From: Fodinibius roseus
GTDB lineage: Bacteria > Bacteroidota > Rhodothermia > Balneolales > Balneolaceae
Length of the DNA stretch: 64,000 nucleotides
Assembly: GCF_900129315.1 (NCBI RefSeq)
Contig: NZ_FQUS01000002.1
Coordinates: forward strand, 124,001-188,000
Reading direction: 5' to 3'
Shown here: one piece after another, positions 13,881-23,929 of the stretch
How the letters are laid out: every line of letters begins with the position of its first letter
Position numbering within the stretch: position 1 is the stretch's first letter
The notes under the pieces: model-generated
Told to the model about the DNA's origin: nothing
The model's input: the letters and a program-made list of their open reading frames with translations, nothing else
The model's database searches: none
Made by a program: the position numbers and the translations under genes

Positions 13881-16385
13881 ATGAAATGTCCCGTTTGGAA
13901 ACGTCTGAAAGGAGGAACCGTTTTAACTGCAATGCTCCTTTTCGCCGGTTGTGCGTCCCTTCAGCCATCAGCAGAAGAGCCCGGTACTGCGGCTAAAGCC
14001 GACGAAAGCAAGTATAAGCCGTATGATAACGTCATTACCGCCGGGGCCGAAAGCGACGAAGGCCTCTTCACCGTTCATAAAGTTGAGGATAAATACTATT
14101 ACGAAATCCCCGATTCGCTGCTGAATCAGGAGATTTTGCTGGTCAGCCGAATAGCCGGGACGCAAAATGACTTGAGCTTCGGCGGGGCCGGCATGAAGGC
14201 GCGATCCCAGCAGGTCGTGCGCTGGCAAAAAAAGAACAGCAAAATTTTATTGCGGCACGTCTCGTATGAAAATATTGCGGATGAGAATAATCCAATCTAC
14301 AAATCGGTTCGAAATAATAATTACGAGCCGGTTGTTCACAGTTTTGACATTGAAGCCCTCGGGGAGGACTCCACATCCGGAACCGGAACCAAGGTCATCG
14401 ACGTTACGGACTTTTACACATCGGATATCCCCCTGATCAGTGGATTAAGCAAAGCCCAGCGCAAAGAGTTTCAGGTTCGCCGGCTGGATCAGAGCCGGAG
14501 CTTCATCGACAGCATTCGAGCCTACCCAAGGAATGTGGAGACCCGTCATATCCTTACCTACGACTCCAATAATCCGCCGGATGATCCCTCTACAAGCACG
14601 ATCTCCCTGGAAATGAATCAATCGATGATCCTTTTGCCCGAAACCCCAATGAAGAAACGGTCTCTGGACAAGCGAGTGGGATATTTTTCGATTGACCAGA
14701 CGCAATATGGCGGAGAGCGCCACAAAGCGGATAAAAAACAATTTATTACGCGCTATGAGCTGGTGCCCGAAGACAAGGAAGCCTACCTGGATGGCGAGCT
14801 GGTTGAGCCGGTCGAACCCATTGTCTATTATATCGATCCGGCGACCCCCCAGAGATGGCGATCCTATATCAAGCAGGGCGTGGAAGACTGGCAGGAAGCG
14901 TTTGAAGCGGCGGGCTTTAAGAATGCCATTATCGCCAAAGACCCGCCTGACGAAGAGGAAGATCCGGATTTTTCCCCTGAAGATGTCCGTTATTCGGTCA
15001 TTCGATACATCGCCAACGATATTCCCAATGCCATGGGCCCCCATGTGCACGATCCGAGGACAGGCCAGATTCTGGAGAGCGATATCCTGTGGTATCATAA
15101 TGTGATGAACCTGCTGCGTAACTGGTATTTCGTGCAGACGGCCGCCGCCAATCCCGAAGCGCGCTCCATACAGTTTGAGGATGAGGTAATGGGCGAGCTC
15201 ATCCGATTTGTTTCCTCGCATGAAGTGGGGCATACCCTGGGGCTGCCTCATAACTGGGGAGCGAGTCATGCCTTCCCGGTCGATTCGCTGCGTTCGCCCT
15301 CCTTTACGGCCACGCACGGGACAGCCCCCTCGATCATGGATTATGCACGATTTAACTATATCGCACAGCCCGGGGACGGCGTTGACAATTTTCACCCCGC
15401 CATCGGCGAATACGATAAGTGGTCGATCAAGTGGGGCTACAGCTGGTTCCCGGATTCAATGAGTGACCGGGAGCGGGAGGCGCAGCTTAACGGGTGGACA
15501 CGTGAGCGGGCAGGTGATCCGCTTTATTTTTACGGCCGTCAGACAGCCGGTAAAATTGATCCCCGGTCCCAGAATGAAGATCTCGGCCATGATGCGATGA
15601 AAGCGAGCCGCTTGGGTCTGGCCAACCTGGAGCGAGTTACTGATAATTTGCTGGAATGGACGCAGCGCGAGGGGGCAAACTTTGAAGAGCTGGAGGAGCT
15701 CTATGACAATGTGTTAACCCAGTGGAGCCGCTATATGGGACACGTAACCAAAAATGTGGGGGGTGTTTATGAAAATTTTAAAACCTATAACCAGGAGGGA
15801 GCGGTGTATGAGTTCGTATCGCGGGACACCCAGAAGCGGGCCGTTGACTTCCTGGAAGAGCACGCTTTCGTTACCCCCGAATGGATGCTCAATGAAGAAA
15901 TACTGGGCCGGATCAATCAATCTACGGTGGTAGAGAACGTGCGCAGCGCGCAGGCGGGGGTACTGAACGATCTTACCAACCCGCAGCGCCTTGCCCGGTT
16001 AATCGAGATGGAAGTCCGAAGCGCCGGCGAACCCTACGACGCCTTTGAAATGATGGACGACCTGCGCGAAAGTATTTGGAGCGAGCTTAATCGCAGTACA
16101 GCCATTGATATCCCCCGGCGCAATTTACAGCGTGCCTATATCGAACGTATGGAATACCTGATGACCGAAGAGCTTTCAGACATATCGGGGGAAATGAAAG
16201 AATACTACGGGTGGACCGACGTCGATGTCAGCCAGTCGGATATTCGTCCCCTCGTCCGCAACCAGCTTGAACTGCTGCTGGCTGAGGTCCGCCAGTCCCG
16301 GAACCAGGTAAACGATCGTGCCACACGGGCGCACCTGTCGGATGTCCAAAGTCGCATTGAACATATCCTGGATCCGAATGAGTAG
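13881..16385 (+). CDS. Zinc-dependent metalloprotease lipoprotein (DUF5117/DUF5118 type)
   Basis: An 834-residue exported protein. The N-terminus has a lipoprotein signal ending 'LLFAGC' (Cys about residue 24). The zinc site is HEVGHTLGLPH at H447-H457, the extended HExxHxxGxxH pattern of metzincins, followed by 'SIMDYARFNY', the Met-turn region. An early segment 'LFTVHKVEDKYYYEIPDSLLNQEILLVSRIAG' matches the family that carries DUF5118/DUF5117 upstream of the protease domain. Proteins of this kind are abundant in Bacteroidota and Balneolota, and their substrates are unknown. It is a single gene with no clear promoter motif. The ATG at 13881 is followed directly by the signal sequence. Confidence 0.88.
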   Translation: MKCPVWKRLKGGTVLTAMLLFAGCASLQPSAEEPGTAAKADESKYKPYDNVITAGAESDEGLFTVHKVEDKYYYEIPDSLLNQEILLVSRIAGTQNDLSFGGAGMKARSQQVVRWQKKNSKILLRHVSYENIADENNPIYKSVRNNNYEPVVHSFDIEALGEDSTSGTGTKVIDVTDFYTSDIPLISGLSKAQRKEFQVRRLDQSRSFIDSIRAYPRNVETRHILTYDSNNPPDDPSTSTISLEMNQSMILLPETPMKKRSLDKRVGYFSIDQTQYGGERHKADKKQFITRYELVPEDKEAYLDGELVEPVEPIVYYIDPATPQRWRSYIKQGVEDWQEAFEAAGFKNAIIAKDPPDEEEDPDFSPEDVRYSVIRYIANDIPNAMGPHVHDPRTGQILESDILWYHNVMNLLRNWYFVQTAAANPEARSIQFEDEVMGELIRFVSSHEVGHTLGLPHNWGASHAFPVDSLRSPSFTATHGTAPSIMDYARFNYIAQPGDGVDNFHPAIGEYDKWSIKWGYSWFPDSMSDREREAQLNGWTRERAGDPLYFYGRQTAGKIDPRSQNEDLGHDAMKASRLGLANLERVTDNLLEWTQREGANFEELEELYDNVLTQWSRYMGHVTKNVGGVYENFKTYNQEGAVYEFVSRDTQKRAVDFLEEHAFVTPEWMLNEEILGRINQSTVVENVRSAQAGVLNDLTNPQRLARLIEMEVRSAGEPYDAFEMMDDLRESIWSELNRSTAIDIPRRNLQRAYIERMEYLMTEELSDISGEMKEYYGWTDVDVSQSDIRPLVRNQLELLLAEVRQSRNQVNDRATRAHLSDVQSRIEHILDPNE

Positions 16386-16552
16386 AGCTAAGCCGGATTT
16401 TGCTGTGTGTTAGACGCTGTCATAATTTTTTCTCAAAAATCGATGTAAGTTTATCGGTATCATAAGATTACGACAGTACACCATAAATATTTGTGAAACA
16501 TACGGGCTGGTTACAGATGTGATGACAGCTGCGAAGATTGCCTTAACACCCA

Positions 16553-17701
16553 TTATTGCTGCGACAGAACATCGAGCAAAGCGTCCGTATCCTGTTGGCT
16601 GTTATAGACATTCGGTGAGATACGAAGGGCGGAACCGCGAAGCGAAACGTGGATGTTTCTCCGGCTGAGCTCCTGTTCCAGTTCGGCGGGGTCCAGATGT
16701 TCGGGCAGCCGGATGCCGAATAGATGATCTGCCCGCCATGCCGGCTGTTCGATTCGGTACCCCAGGTGAGGCAGTTCCTGCACGATGTCGGCCGTTAATT
16801 CCCTGCAATAGTCCCCTATGTGTTGGGGTCCCCACCGGATCAGCTGCTGCAGCGCTTCGATCATCATGGGCACCAAGACAAAGTTGCTTCGTTCACCGAC
16901 ATCGAATCGCACGGCGCCTGACTGATACTTGTCGGTGTATTGCACCAGGCCTGAAAAGTTCTCACTGTCCTTTCGCGTGATCCATCCCTCCTCCAGGGGC
17001 AGGCCACCTTTAAAGCGCTTGCCGAAATAGCCGAGGGCGATGGAGTAGGGACCCATCAACCATTTATAGCCCGAGCAGATCAGGGCATCCGGCTGAATAT
17101 CCTGCACATCAAAAGGCAGGGCCCCGACCGATTGCGTGCCATCGACAACGAAGTATGCTCCGGCCATACGCGCTTGCTCGCCTATCTCCTGCAGCTTAAA
17201 AAGGGTGCCGTCGGTCCAGTGCACATGCCCCAGGGTCACCAGCAGGGTGTCGGAATCGATGGCCTCTAAGATCCGCTCATTCCACCTTTCGCCCCTGTCT
17301 TTGAACCCGGTCGGCGCTTTGATTGCTTTAATCCGGCAGTTGTGCGTCCTGCAAAATCGTTTCCAGGCATAGACGTTGCTGGGAAACTGTTGTCCGGCCG
17401 TGATGATGGTCTTGCCTCTTGAAGGGTCCATGTTTTTGGCGACCGTGGACAGACCGTAGGAGGTTGCCGGCAGTATGGCGATGTCCCGGGCGCTGCCGGC
17501 GTTGATCAGCCGGCTAAAAAGGTTACGGAGCCGGCTGCTGTCCTCAAAAAAATGTTCCGGGGTGATGTTCCAGGGCCTGCGTTTGATTTGGATGCCTTGT
17601 ATACCGGCCTCCTCCACGGATTTCAACAGGGGAGACATGTAGGCGCAATTGAGGTAATGATGATTATCGGGGAGCGAAAAGAGTTTTTTCTGACAGTCCA
17701 T
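16553..17701 (-). CDS. PLP-dependent aminotransferase class V family protein
   Basis: A 382-residue cytoplasmic enzyme of fold type I. 'YFVVDGTQSVGALPFDV' (D188 binds the PLP pyridine N, Q190 the phenolic O) precedes 'ALICSGYKWLMGPYS' with K213 as the Schiff-base lysine. 'ILPATSYGLSTVA' near residue 76 forms the phosphate-binding loop. The family includes cysteine desulfurases, isopenicillin N epimerases and kynureninases. No active-site loop cysteine of a desulfurase is obvious, so an epimerase- or lyase-like activity is as likely. It is a single gene convergent with the protease lipoprotein. Confidence 0.82.
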   Translation of the reverse strand: MDCQKKLFSLPDNHHYLNCAYMSPLLKSVEEAGIQGIQIKRRPWNITPEHFFEDSSRLRNLFSRLINAGSARDIAILPATSYGLSTVAKNMDPSRGKTIITAGQQFPSNVYAWKRFCRTHNCRIKAIKAPTGFKDRGERWNERILEAIDSDTLLVTLGHVHWTDGTLFKLQEIGEQARMAGAYFVVDGTQSVGALPFDVQDIQPDALICSGYKWLMGPYSIALGYFGKRFKGGLPLEEGWITRKDSENFSGLVQYTDKYQSGAVRFDVGERSNFVLVPMMIEALQQLIRWGPQHIGDYCRELTADIVQELPHLGYRIEQPAWRADHLFGIRLPEHLDPAELEQELSRRNIHVSLRGSALRISPNVYNSQQDTDALLDVLSQQ

Positions 17702-17940
17702 TTTTTCCTGTTGAACGGATTCACGTTTAGAGGTTCAGCTTTGTTAAGGTTAAACCTTATGTGTTAAACCTTCAATCGCTAAGTTTTGACATATAGAGGG
17801 TTTTGAATAACCAGGGGGGTGTCCCATACCAACCCCAGGGCGATTTCAATACGGCGGTAGTGTATATAAAAACTACGGCTGAGGATTATGAAATCACGAA
17901 AATACAGATATTGGACAAAAGAACGGTTTTGCAAAGCCTG

Positions 17941-18606
17941 CTATTTTTGTAACTGGTCAGTAATACGGAAGCTTTCCGGTCCGAACTGGAACAATACGTC
18001 CAGCAGGCAGCACCAGGGTTCAAATCCTTCAAAATGCTGGTGATAGCGGGGATGATCAAAATCAAGATCGTTTTTCAGCCGGCCCTGGCGCTGGTAGTGA
18101 CGGCTGCCGTGTTCCTGGTACAGCGCCTGCGCTCCGAGCCGCTTGGCCAGCAGGTCGGGATCAGAGCTGTATTCGTCCACGTCGCTGGCCAGTTCATAGC
18201 GAATATTAATGTCCATGAAGCGAAGCAGCCGCCGCTGGATGTAAAGTACAAAATCGATCAAAAAGGTATAGTCGGTGGACGATTGGAAATCGGCTTTAAT
18301 TTCCGGTTCGTAAAAGTCGTAATAGATGCTGTTGCGGTAGTTATATTCGATGCTGCGCAGCAGAGGCGTCACCCAGTCTTCGCAGTGGTCCATGCGGACC
18401 TCCTTTATGGCTTTTTTCCGGTCTTCGGTGCGGACCGGGATGTTGATCCACTGCGTACCGTCCGGCACACGGATTTTGGCCCGGTGCACCCGGCTTTTGC
18501 GTGACCACCGTTCGACATCCTGCAGGATCAGGCGGTCGGCCCGGAGCATGACGGACAGATCATACAGGTTGGGAGCAAACTGGGGTAAAAGCAGGGCTAA
18601 ATTCAA
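17941..18606 (-). CDS. WbqC-family protein
   Basis: A 221-residue protein with the WbqC-like layout: 'LALLLPQFAPNLYDLSVMLRADRLILQDVE' at the N-terminus (in part), 'RSRVHRAKIRVPDGTQWINIPV'-type segment (about 36-57), 'NYRNSIYYDFYEPEIK', and a late 'SALLDVLFQFGPES'-like segment (LLDVLFQFGPESF here). Relatives occur in polysaccharide and nucleotide-sugar gene sets, but their reaction is not established. The length is normal. It stands alone and is followed by a small spacer that holds no gene (17702-17940). Confidence 0.75.
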   Translation of the reverse strand: MNLALLLPQFAPNLYDLSVMLRADRLILQDVERWSRKSRVHRAKIRVPDGTQWINIPVRTEDRKKAIKEVRMDHCEDWVTPLLRSIEYNYRNSIYYDFYEPEIKADFQSSTDYTFLIDFVLYIQRRLLRFMDINIRYELASDVDEYSSDPDLLAKRLGAQALYQEHGSRHYQRQGRLKNDLDFDHPRYHQHFEGFEPWCCLLDVLFQFGPESFRITDQLQK

Positions 18607-18891
18607 TTTCTAACAGCTATTTAAAAGGTTAGCAGCCATTGCACGGTTAATCGTTCCCCGACGCTGGTATTCTGTGCCTGGAGTTTAAAATAGCAGCGCA
18701 AAGCTGTATAATGAATACAGGAAACCGCACCGGGATTTTTGGGAAGCTATGAAGAGCTTTCCCCTTCTACAAGCGACATATAATAAAATAAAAATCAGGA
18801 AGCTCCGAAAGAGATGAGCACAGTCCCTTTGCCCTTCCATCGGGCCGGATCGTTAAACAATAATCTGTTAACTTAGTGTAGGAGAAGACCA

Positions 18892-18940
18892 TTCTACCTT
18901 CTACCTTCTACCTTCTACTATCTACCTTCTGTTATCTACT
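18892..18940. repeat. Heptamer tandem repeat (TTCTACC-like)
   Basis: Seven-base units of TTCTACC repeat about three times exactly and then decay (ACTATCTACC, TTCTGTTATCTAC). The run overlaps the last codons of the M23 peptidase gene. Such short repeats can grow or shrink by slippage. The rest of the spacer 18607-18891 shows no gene. Confidence 0.7.
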
Positions 18941-20236
18941 GCTAACCATCCAAAGCAGCCGGTTCCTGTACCGCACCAGCTGCTTGTTTCCATAGTTTGC
19001 AACGGTGGACAGATCCGCCGGGGGTGCGGTCACAAGCAGGGGGTGCCGGGTGGAAAAATGTTCAAAAAGAGAATCCCCGGAAGCCGTGGTAACGGTTGCC
19101 AGGGGCCGGTCAGCCGGCTCCAGGAGGCTGCCGTGCACAAAGCCCCTTCGTTTGTCCGGGAGTTCGACCTGGTACCATGCTCCGGTGGCTCCCAAAATTC
19201 GAACGGCTGCGTAACGATTCAGGCTGGTAACGGGGGGATCCTGGGTGGATGGCAGGGGACGGATATTCGCTTTTGCATTTTGAACCCGACCCCACGCCCC
19301 GAGCAGGGAGGGATCCACACTGGGATTGTCGGCAGTGGCACTGGGGGCATCGATAAAGGGGAAGGGATTCACCGCTCCATGGTCATATATGCCAAAATGG
19401 AGATGAGGAGGGGTGGTGCGGGCATTGCCGGAGTTGCCTACCAAACCAAGCGTATCGCCCACCTGAACGCGCTGTCTCTGCCCGGCTATGATGGAATCCA
19501 GGTGGGCATAGTAAAGCGACCGGCCGCTGGCGCGGAGCCACACGATATTTCCGCCGAGATTACTGGTACCGGTTCGTGACACTCGTCCCTCTGCCGCCGC
19601 AACAACAGGCGTTCCCCGGTCCGCAAAAATATCAACGCCTTCATGCCGGCGCGCTCCCCCGTCGCGGGGCGCCCCCCAGAAACTTTTGATGTCGCCCACA
19701 CCCGCCCCGGCAACCGGGAAGTCCATGGATGGCTGATCGGTGAGTGAGAGGGTTAGCGATCCGCTGACCAGGAGCTCGGGCTGCATGCGCAGGAGGACCG
19801 TATGGGTGCGATCGCTTTTATAGTGGAGCAGCGAATCTTTCGCGGATGTGATGCGGGTTCGCTCTTCACCATCATCCAGGGCAAACAAATCCAGAAAAAC
19901 CTGGTGCGTGGTATCCGTTCGGGACATGCGGGCATGTAGGATCCGTCCTTCTTTCATCTCTATTTTCCAGGAATAGGCGACAGGTTCGTCTTTAAAATAG
20001 GTTACGGTAGCCTTGTGTGGAATAGCGGTTTCCACCGGCCGGTAGAGCGCCGAATCACCGGCCTGAATCCATTCGCGGATCATCGGCTTATCCGCCAATT
20101 TGCTGTCCAGCAGTGCTTTTTTGTAGATCTCGCGGGGACTGTCGGGTTCAAAAGTCCGTTTAACGGTCCTGCAGCTCTGCACGAGCAAGGCTGCGCCGGC
20201 AATGAGTCCGACGATCAAAACGGTTGTCTTTTTCAT
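18932..20236 (-). CDS. M23-family peptidoglycan endopeptidase lipoprotein with SH3 domain
   Basis: A 434-residue envelope protein. The ATG at 20236 starts a lipoprotein signal (MKKTTVLIVGLIAG...LLVQSC, Cys about 22); an ATG 18 bp upstream is possible. The M23 (lysostaphin-type) domain at about 185-300 has H198 and D202 (RRHEGVDIF), H245 (YYAHLD) and H278/H280 (PPHLHFG), the full zinc and catalytic set. A C-terminal segment around 330-385 (YAAVRILGATGAWYQVELPDKRRGFVHGSLL, in part) is an SH3b wall-binding domain. It probably cuts peptide cross-links in the periplasm. It is a single gene. Confidence 0.88.
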   Translation of the reverse strand: MKKTTVLIVGLIAGAALLVQSCRTVKRTFEPDSPREIYKKALLDSKLADKPMIREWIQAGDSALYRPVETAIPHKATVTYFKDEPVAYSWKIEMKEGRILHARMSRTDTTHQVFLDLFALDDGEERTRITSAKDSLLHYKSDRTHTVLLRMQPELLVSGSLTLSLTDQPSMDFPVAGAGVGDIKSFWGAPRDGGARRHEGVDIFADRGTPVVAAAEGRVSRTGTSNLGGNIVWLRASGRSLYYAHLDSIIAGQRQRVQVGDTLGLVGNSGNARTTPPHLHFGIYDHGAVNPFPFIDAPSATADNPSVDPSLLGAWGRVQNAKANIRPLPSTQDPPVTSLNRYAAVRILGATGAWYQVELPDKRRGFVHGSLLEPADRPLATVTTASGDSLFEHFSTRHPLLVTAPPADLSTVANYGNKQLVRYRNRLLWMVSSR

Positions 20237-20523
20237 TTCCAGGTTGATGTACATTCAGGATGTTTCTCATTTTTTTGGTAACCGGGATGTCCCGGCTATG
20301 ACCCGTTGCAGCATGGGGTCAAGTCTAACGTAACGTTCTCACATACACAGCATTCCCCGCAATTAAGCAGTCTACGGTTATTTCACACTCTTATCGTTCT
20401 TAAGGATCCTCATCCATTGTTTTAAACAGAAAACAGGATATATTAATTGCTCTGTAATTAATGCTTTATAAGCTTTATTTTGAGCGCTACAGCTAAAGCC
20501 CAAACAAAATAAGAAAAAATTTT

Positions 20524-22011
20524 ATGGAAGGATCCGTACGAGTACGATTTGCACCGTCGCCCACCGGCCTGTTGCATATTGGTGGACTGCGCACAGCGTT
20601 GTATAATTATTTATTCGCAAAGGGACACCGGGACGGGGTGTTTGTACTTCGCATCGAAGATACCGATCAGGCTCGCTACGTGGAAGGGGCGGAAAATGAT
20701 ATAGTGGAATCACTGGAATGGGCGGGGCTGAATGTTGATGAAGGTCCCGGCAAGGGCGGTGAATTTGGTCCCTACCGACAGAGCGAACGCAAGGAAAGAT
20801 ATGAACAATATGCCGAGCAGCTGGTGGAGCAGGGACACGCCTATTACGCCTTTGATACGCCCGTAGAGCTGGAGGACATGCGGGAACGGCTGAAAAAATC
20901 CGGCAATCCGTCCCCCAAATATGATGCGATCACGCGCATGTCGATGAAAAACAGCCTTACGCTTCCCCGGGAAGAAGTAGACCGGATACTGGAAGAGGGA
21001 GAAGAATATGTGATACGGCTGAAAGTGCCGCGGCGCGAGACCATTCGTTTTGAAGATGAAATTCGTGGCTTTGTTTCATTTGAGAGCAAGGGACTGGATG
21101 ACCAGGTACTGCTGAAGTCCGACGGCATGCCCACCTATCACTTGGCCAATGTCGTGGATGATCACCTGATGGAAATTACAGATGTCATACGGGGGGAGGA
21201 GTGGCTCAGCAGCGCGCCCAAACATATCCTGATGTACGAGTATTTTGGATGGGAGCCCCCCCGGATGGCCCACCTGCCGCTGATCATGTCGCCCAGCGGG
21301 GGCAAGCTTTCCAAGCGGAAGGCGGAAAGCGAGGGCATTCCCATTAACACCCGCGATTATATCGAACAGGAGTTCGAGCCCGAGGCGTTGGTAAACTTCC
21401 TGGCGTATCTGGGATGGAGTCCGGGGGATGATTCGGAGCTGCATACGATGGATGAGCTGATTGAGCTGTTTGCCCTGGACCGCGTGAGCAAGGGCGGTGC
21501 GGTGTTTGACTACAAAAAGCTGATCTGGTATAATGAGCATTATTTGAGGGAGAAACCGGCAGAGCAGCTGTATCCCCGCGTCAAAGCTATCGCCGAAGAG
21601 CATGGCCTTTCCCCCGACGAGGCCTATTTGAAAGAGATTATCCCGCTGATGAAAGATCGGGTGAGCAAGATCGAGGATTTTGTAACAATGGGGCGCTTTT
21701 TCTTTGAAGATCCCGAAGAATACGAGGAGCAAGCGCTGAAAAAATGGAAAGACAACAGCGCAGAGCTACTCGGGGCCTATGTCGGGAAGCTCAAGGAAAT
21801 GGATGAAGAGGAGTTCGAGGCCGGCAAGCTGAAAGATAAAATCAAGGAAGTGATCGGCGAGTATGATGTCGGATTCGGACCCCTGATGATGCCGCTGCGC
21901 GTAGCCGTATCGGGGATGGGTTACGGGCCGGACCTGACCCCGACCATCGAGTTGCTGGGCAAAGAGACCACCATCCGCCGTATTGAGACGGCCATCAAGC
22001 GGCTGGGATAG
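20524..22011 (+). CDS. gltX: Glutamate--tRNA ligase
   Basis: A 495-residue class I aminoacyl-tRNA synthetase of full length. 'VRFAPSPTGLLHIGGLRTALYNYLFAK' (in part) carries the HIGH-equivalent HIGG at 18-21, and 'GGKLSKRKAES' (K261 onwards) is the KMSKS loop. 'LRIEDTDQARYV' is the glutamate-site region. The C-terminal anticodon-binding domain runs from about 330 to the end. It charges tRNA-Glu with glutamate and is essential. It stands alone, with an AT-rich upstream region and no ribosome-binding sequence that I can see. Confidence 0.96.
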   Translation: MEGSVRVRFAPSPTGLLHIGGLRTALYNYLFAKGHRDGVFVLRIEDTDQARYVEGAENDIVESLEWAGLNVDEGPGKGGEFGPYRQSERKERYEQYAEQLVEQGHAYYAFDTPVELEDMRERLKKSGNPSPKYDAITRMSMKNSLTLPREEVDRILEEGEEYVIRLKVPRRETIRFEDEIRGFVSFESKGLDDQVLLKSDGMPTYHLANVVDDHLMEITDVIRGEEWLSSAPKHILMYEYFGWEPPRMAHLPLIMSPSGGKLSKRKAESEGIPINTRDYIEQEFEPEALVNFLAYLGWSPGDDSELHTMDELIELFALDRVSKGGAVFDYKKLIWYNEHYLREKPAEQLYPRVKAIAEEHGLSPDEAYLKEIIPLMKDRVSKIEDFVTMGRFFFEDPEEYEEQALKKWKDNSAELLGAYVGKLKEMDEEEFEAGKLKDKIKEVIGEYDVGFGPLMMPLRVAVSGMGYGPDLTPTIELLGKETTIRRIETAIKRLG

Positions 22012-22165
22012 CGGTAACGAAGTCACTGTACGGCGGACACTGAACATCGGACCGTTTTTTCAGGTAGAGGGAGCATGTCGCCGTGCTATATTGAACTTCG
22101 CCCTGCATGGGACCCGATTTTTTGGTCAGTAGCATGGGTTAAATCATTAAATAAAACAGAGTTGG

Positions 22166-23899
22166 ATGAAGCGAAAAGCACTTTTTTTTGCAGCGGCCGG
22201 CCTTTTTATCTGGTTGACATACGCTGTTACAGGATATGCGGAGCCGGCATTCTCCACGGCAATCCAGCAATCCGCAAGTGAAAGCGGTGTTGCCGGTTCC
22301 TGGCTCAGCATCCTCCCGCCCCTGGTTGCTATCGGAATAGCTCTCGTGTTTCGCCAGGTGCTTTTCGCCCTCTTCCTGGGGATCTGGTGCGGGGCTTTTC
22401 TGGCCGGGGACCTTTCGATCCCGGGGGCATTCACCAGCTTCTTTACGGCACTCAGCGGCTATATCGTACCGGCTACGGCCGATGCCAGTCACATGAGCAT
22501 CATTATCTTTACCTTGCTCATCGGGGGAATGGTCGGCATCATTACCGATAACGGGGGGACGCGGGGCATTATCAGGAAAATCACGAAGTTTGTGCGCACC
22601 AAAGTACACGGGCAGCTTGTGACCGCCCTGATGGGATTTGTCGTCTTTTTTGATGATTATGCGAATACCATGGTCGTGGGCAATACCATGCGTCCCCTGA
22701 CCGACAGGCTGCGCATTTCGCGTGCCAAGCTGGCTTACCTGGTGGATGCTACCGCGGCCCCCGTCGCAACCATCGCTCTTGTCAGTACCTGGATCGGCGC
22801 CATGGTGGGGTTTATCGCCGATGCCGAGGAAAAGATGCCCAATTTCAACGAATCGGCCTATGCCGTTTTTATCAGTTCCCTGCCCTATAACTTCTATGCT
22901 TTTTTTACAATCTGTTTTGTATTGGTGATTGCCGGATCGGGCCGTGATTTTGCTTCCATGCTGAAAGCCCGCATCACTCTGTATAAAGCCAAGCACAATC
23001 CCGCGCTCGATACCTATAACCTGTGGAAAGATAAGATTGCAGACGATGAAAAGAAGAAGGTGACCTCGCACTGGAGCAATGCGGCCGTGCCCATTCTGAC
23101 CCTTATTTTCGGGACGGTGGGGGGACTTTTCCTGACGGGAGAGGGCAGCAGCGTCCAGTCTGTTATTGAGACGGCCGATTCCTATAAAGCGCTGCTTTGG
23201 GGATCGCTTATCTCTATTGCGGTAGCGGTGGCCATGACGCTCGGAAAAAAACTGCTGGCGGTGGATGAAATGCTGGAGGGCATGATGGAGGGGATGCATA
23301 CCATGTTTGACGGTCTGCTGATCCTGGTGATGGCATGGGCGCTGAGCGCTATCACCATAGAGTTGGGCACTGCTGACTACCTGATGTCGGTATTCGGGGA
23401 GACCCTGAACCCATACTGGCTGCCTGCCCTTGTGCTGCTGCTCTCGGCCTTAACGTCGTTTGCCACGGGATCCAGCTGGGGTACGATGGGTATTCTTATG
23501 CCGCTGGTGGTGCCGCTGGCCTGGGAAATCGGCACCAGCAGCGGCCTGGCTGATGCGATGACCCACGAGATCATTTATGCAAGTGTAAGCGCCGTGTTGG
23601 GCGGTTCGGTCTGGGGAGACCACTGCTCGCCCATTTCCGACACGACTATTCTCAGCTCGATTGCCACCCAGTGCGATCATGTAGAGCATGTGAACACGCA
23701 GCTGCCCTATGCCATGATTGTAGGAACCATCAGCATTATCGCCATGGCCGGAGTGCTGGTGGCAGGGATTTCCTGGTGGATTATCTATCCCGCGGGAATA
23801 GCCATTATTGCGGCTATCATCTATAAATTCGGCAAAGTTCCCGATCCGGAAGAATACGCCCCCGAGGGAGAAGAAGCCGCGGTTACCGTACTGGATTAG
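22166..23899 (+). CDS. NhaC-family Na+/H+ antiporter
   Basis: A 577-residue inner-membrane protein with a signal-like first helix (KALFFAAAGLFIWLTYAVTGYA) and about 12 further hydrophobic segments. 'VFFDDYANTMVVGNTMRPLTD' and 'GTMGILMPLVVPLAW' are hallmark segments of the Na_H_antiporter (NhaC-like) family, with acidic residues inside the membrane. 'GGSVWGDHCSPISDTTILSS' near the C-terminus is the second conserved site. It would exchange Na+ for H+ at the membrane, fitting a salt-adapted host. A related amino-acid:cation antiporter function is possible within this superfamily. Confidence 0.85.
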   Translation: MKRKALFFAAAGLFIWLTYAVTGYAEPAFSTAIQQSASESGVAGSWLSILPPLVAIGIALVFRQVLFALFLGIWCGAFLAGDLSIPGAFTSFFTALSGYIVPATADASHMSIIIFTLLIGGMVGIITDNGGTRGIIRKITKFVRTKVHGQLVTALMGFVVFFDDYANTMVVGNTMRPLTDRLRISRAKLAYLVDATAAPVATIALVSTWIGAMVGFIADAEEKMPNFNESAYAVFISSLPYNFYAFFTICFVLVIAGSGRDFASMLKARITLYKAKHNPALDTYNLWKDKIADDEKKKVTSHWSNAAVPILTLIFGTVGGLFLTGEGSSVQSVIETADSYKALLWGSLISIAVAVAMTLGKKLLAVDEMLEGMMEGMHTMFDGLLILVMAWALSAITIELGTADYLMSVFGETLNPYWLPALVLLLSALTSFATGSSWGTMGILMPLVVPLAWEIGTSSGLADAMTHEIIYASVSAVLGGSVWGDHCSPISDTTILSSIATQCDHVEHVNTQLPYAMIVGTISIIAMAGVLVAGISWWIIYPAGIAIIAAIIYKFGKVPDPEEYAPEGEEAAVTVLD

Positions 23900-23929
23900 T
23901 TGTTAGTAACCATACGATGTTGGAAATCA

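Noticed and set aside
13696-13884. 62-codon open frame before the metalloprotease gene
   Set aside because: It overlaps the ATG of the lipoprotein gene, has no family resemblance or clear start signal, and reads like AT-rich spacer.
22139-23299. Long minus-strand open frame opposite the NhaC gene
   Set aside because: Antisense shadow of a conserved transporter; His/Gly-rich product typical of reversed hydrophobic codons.
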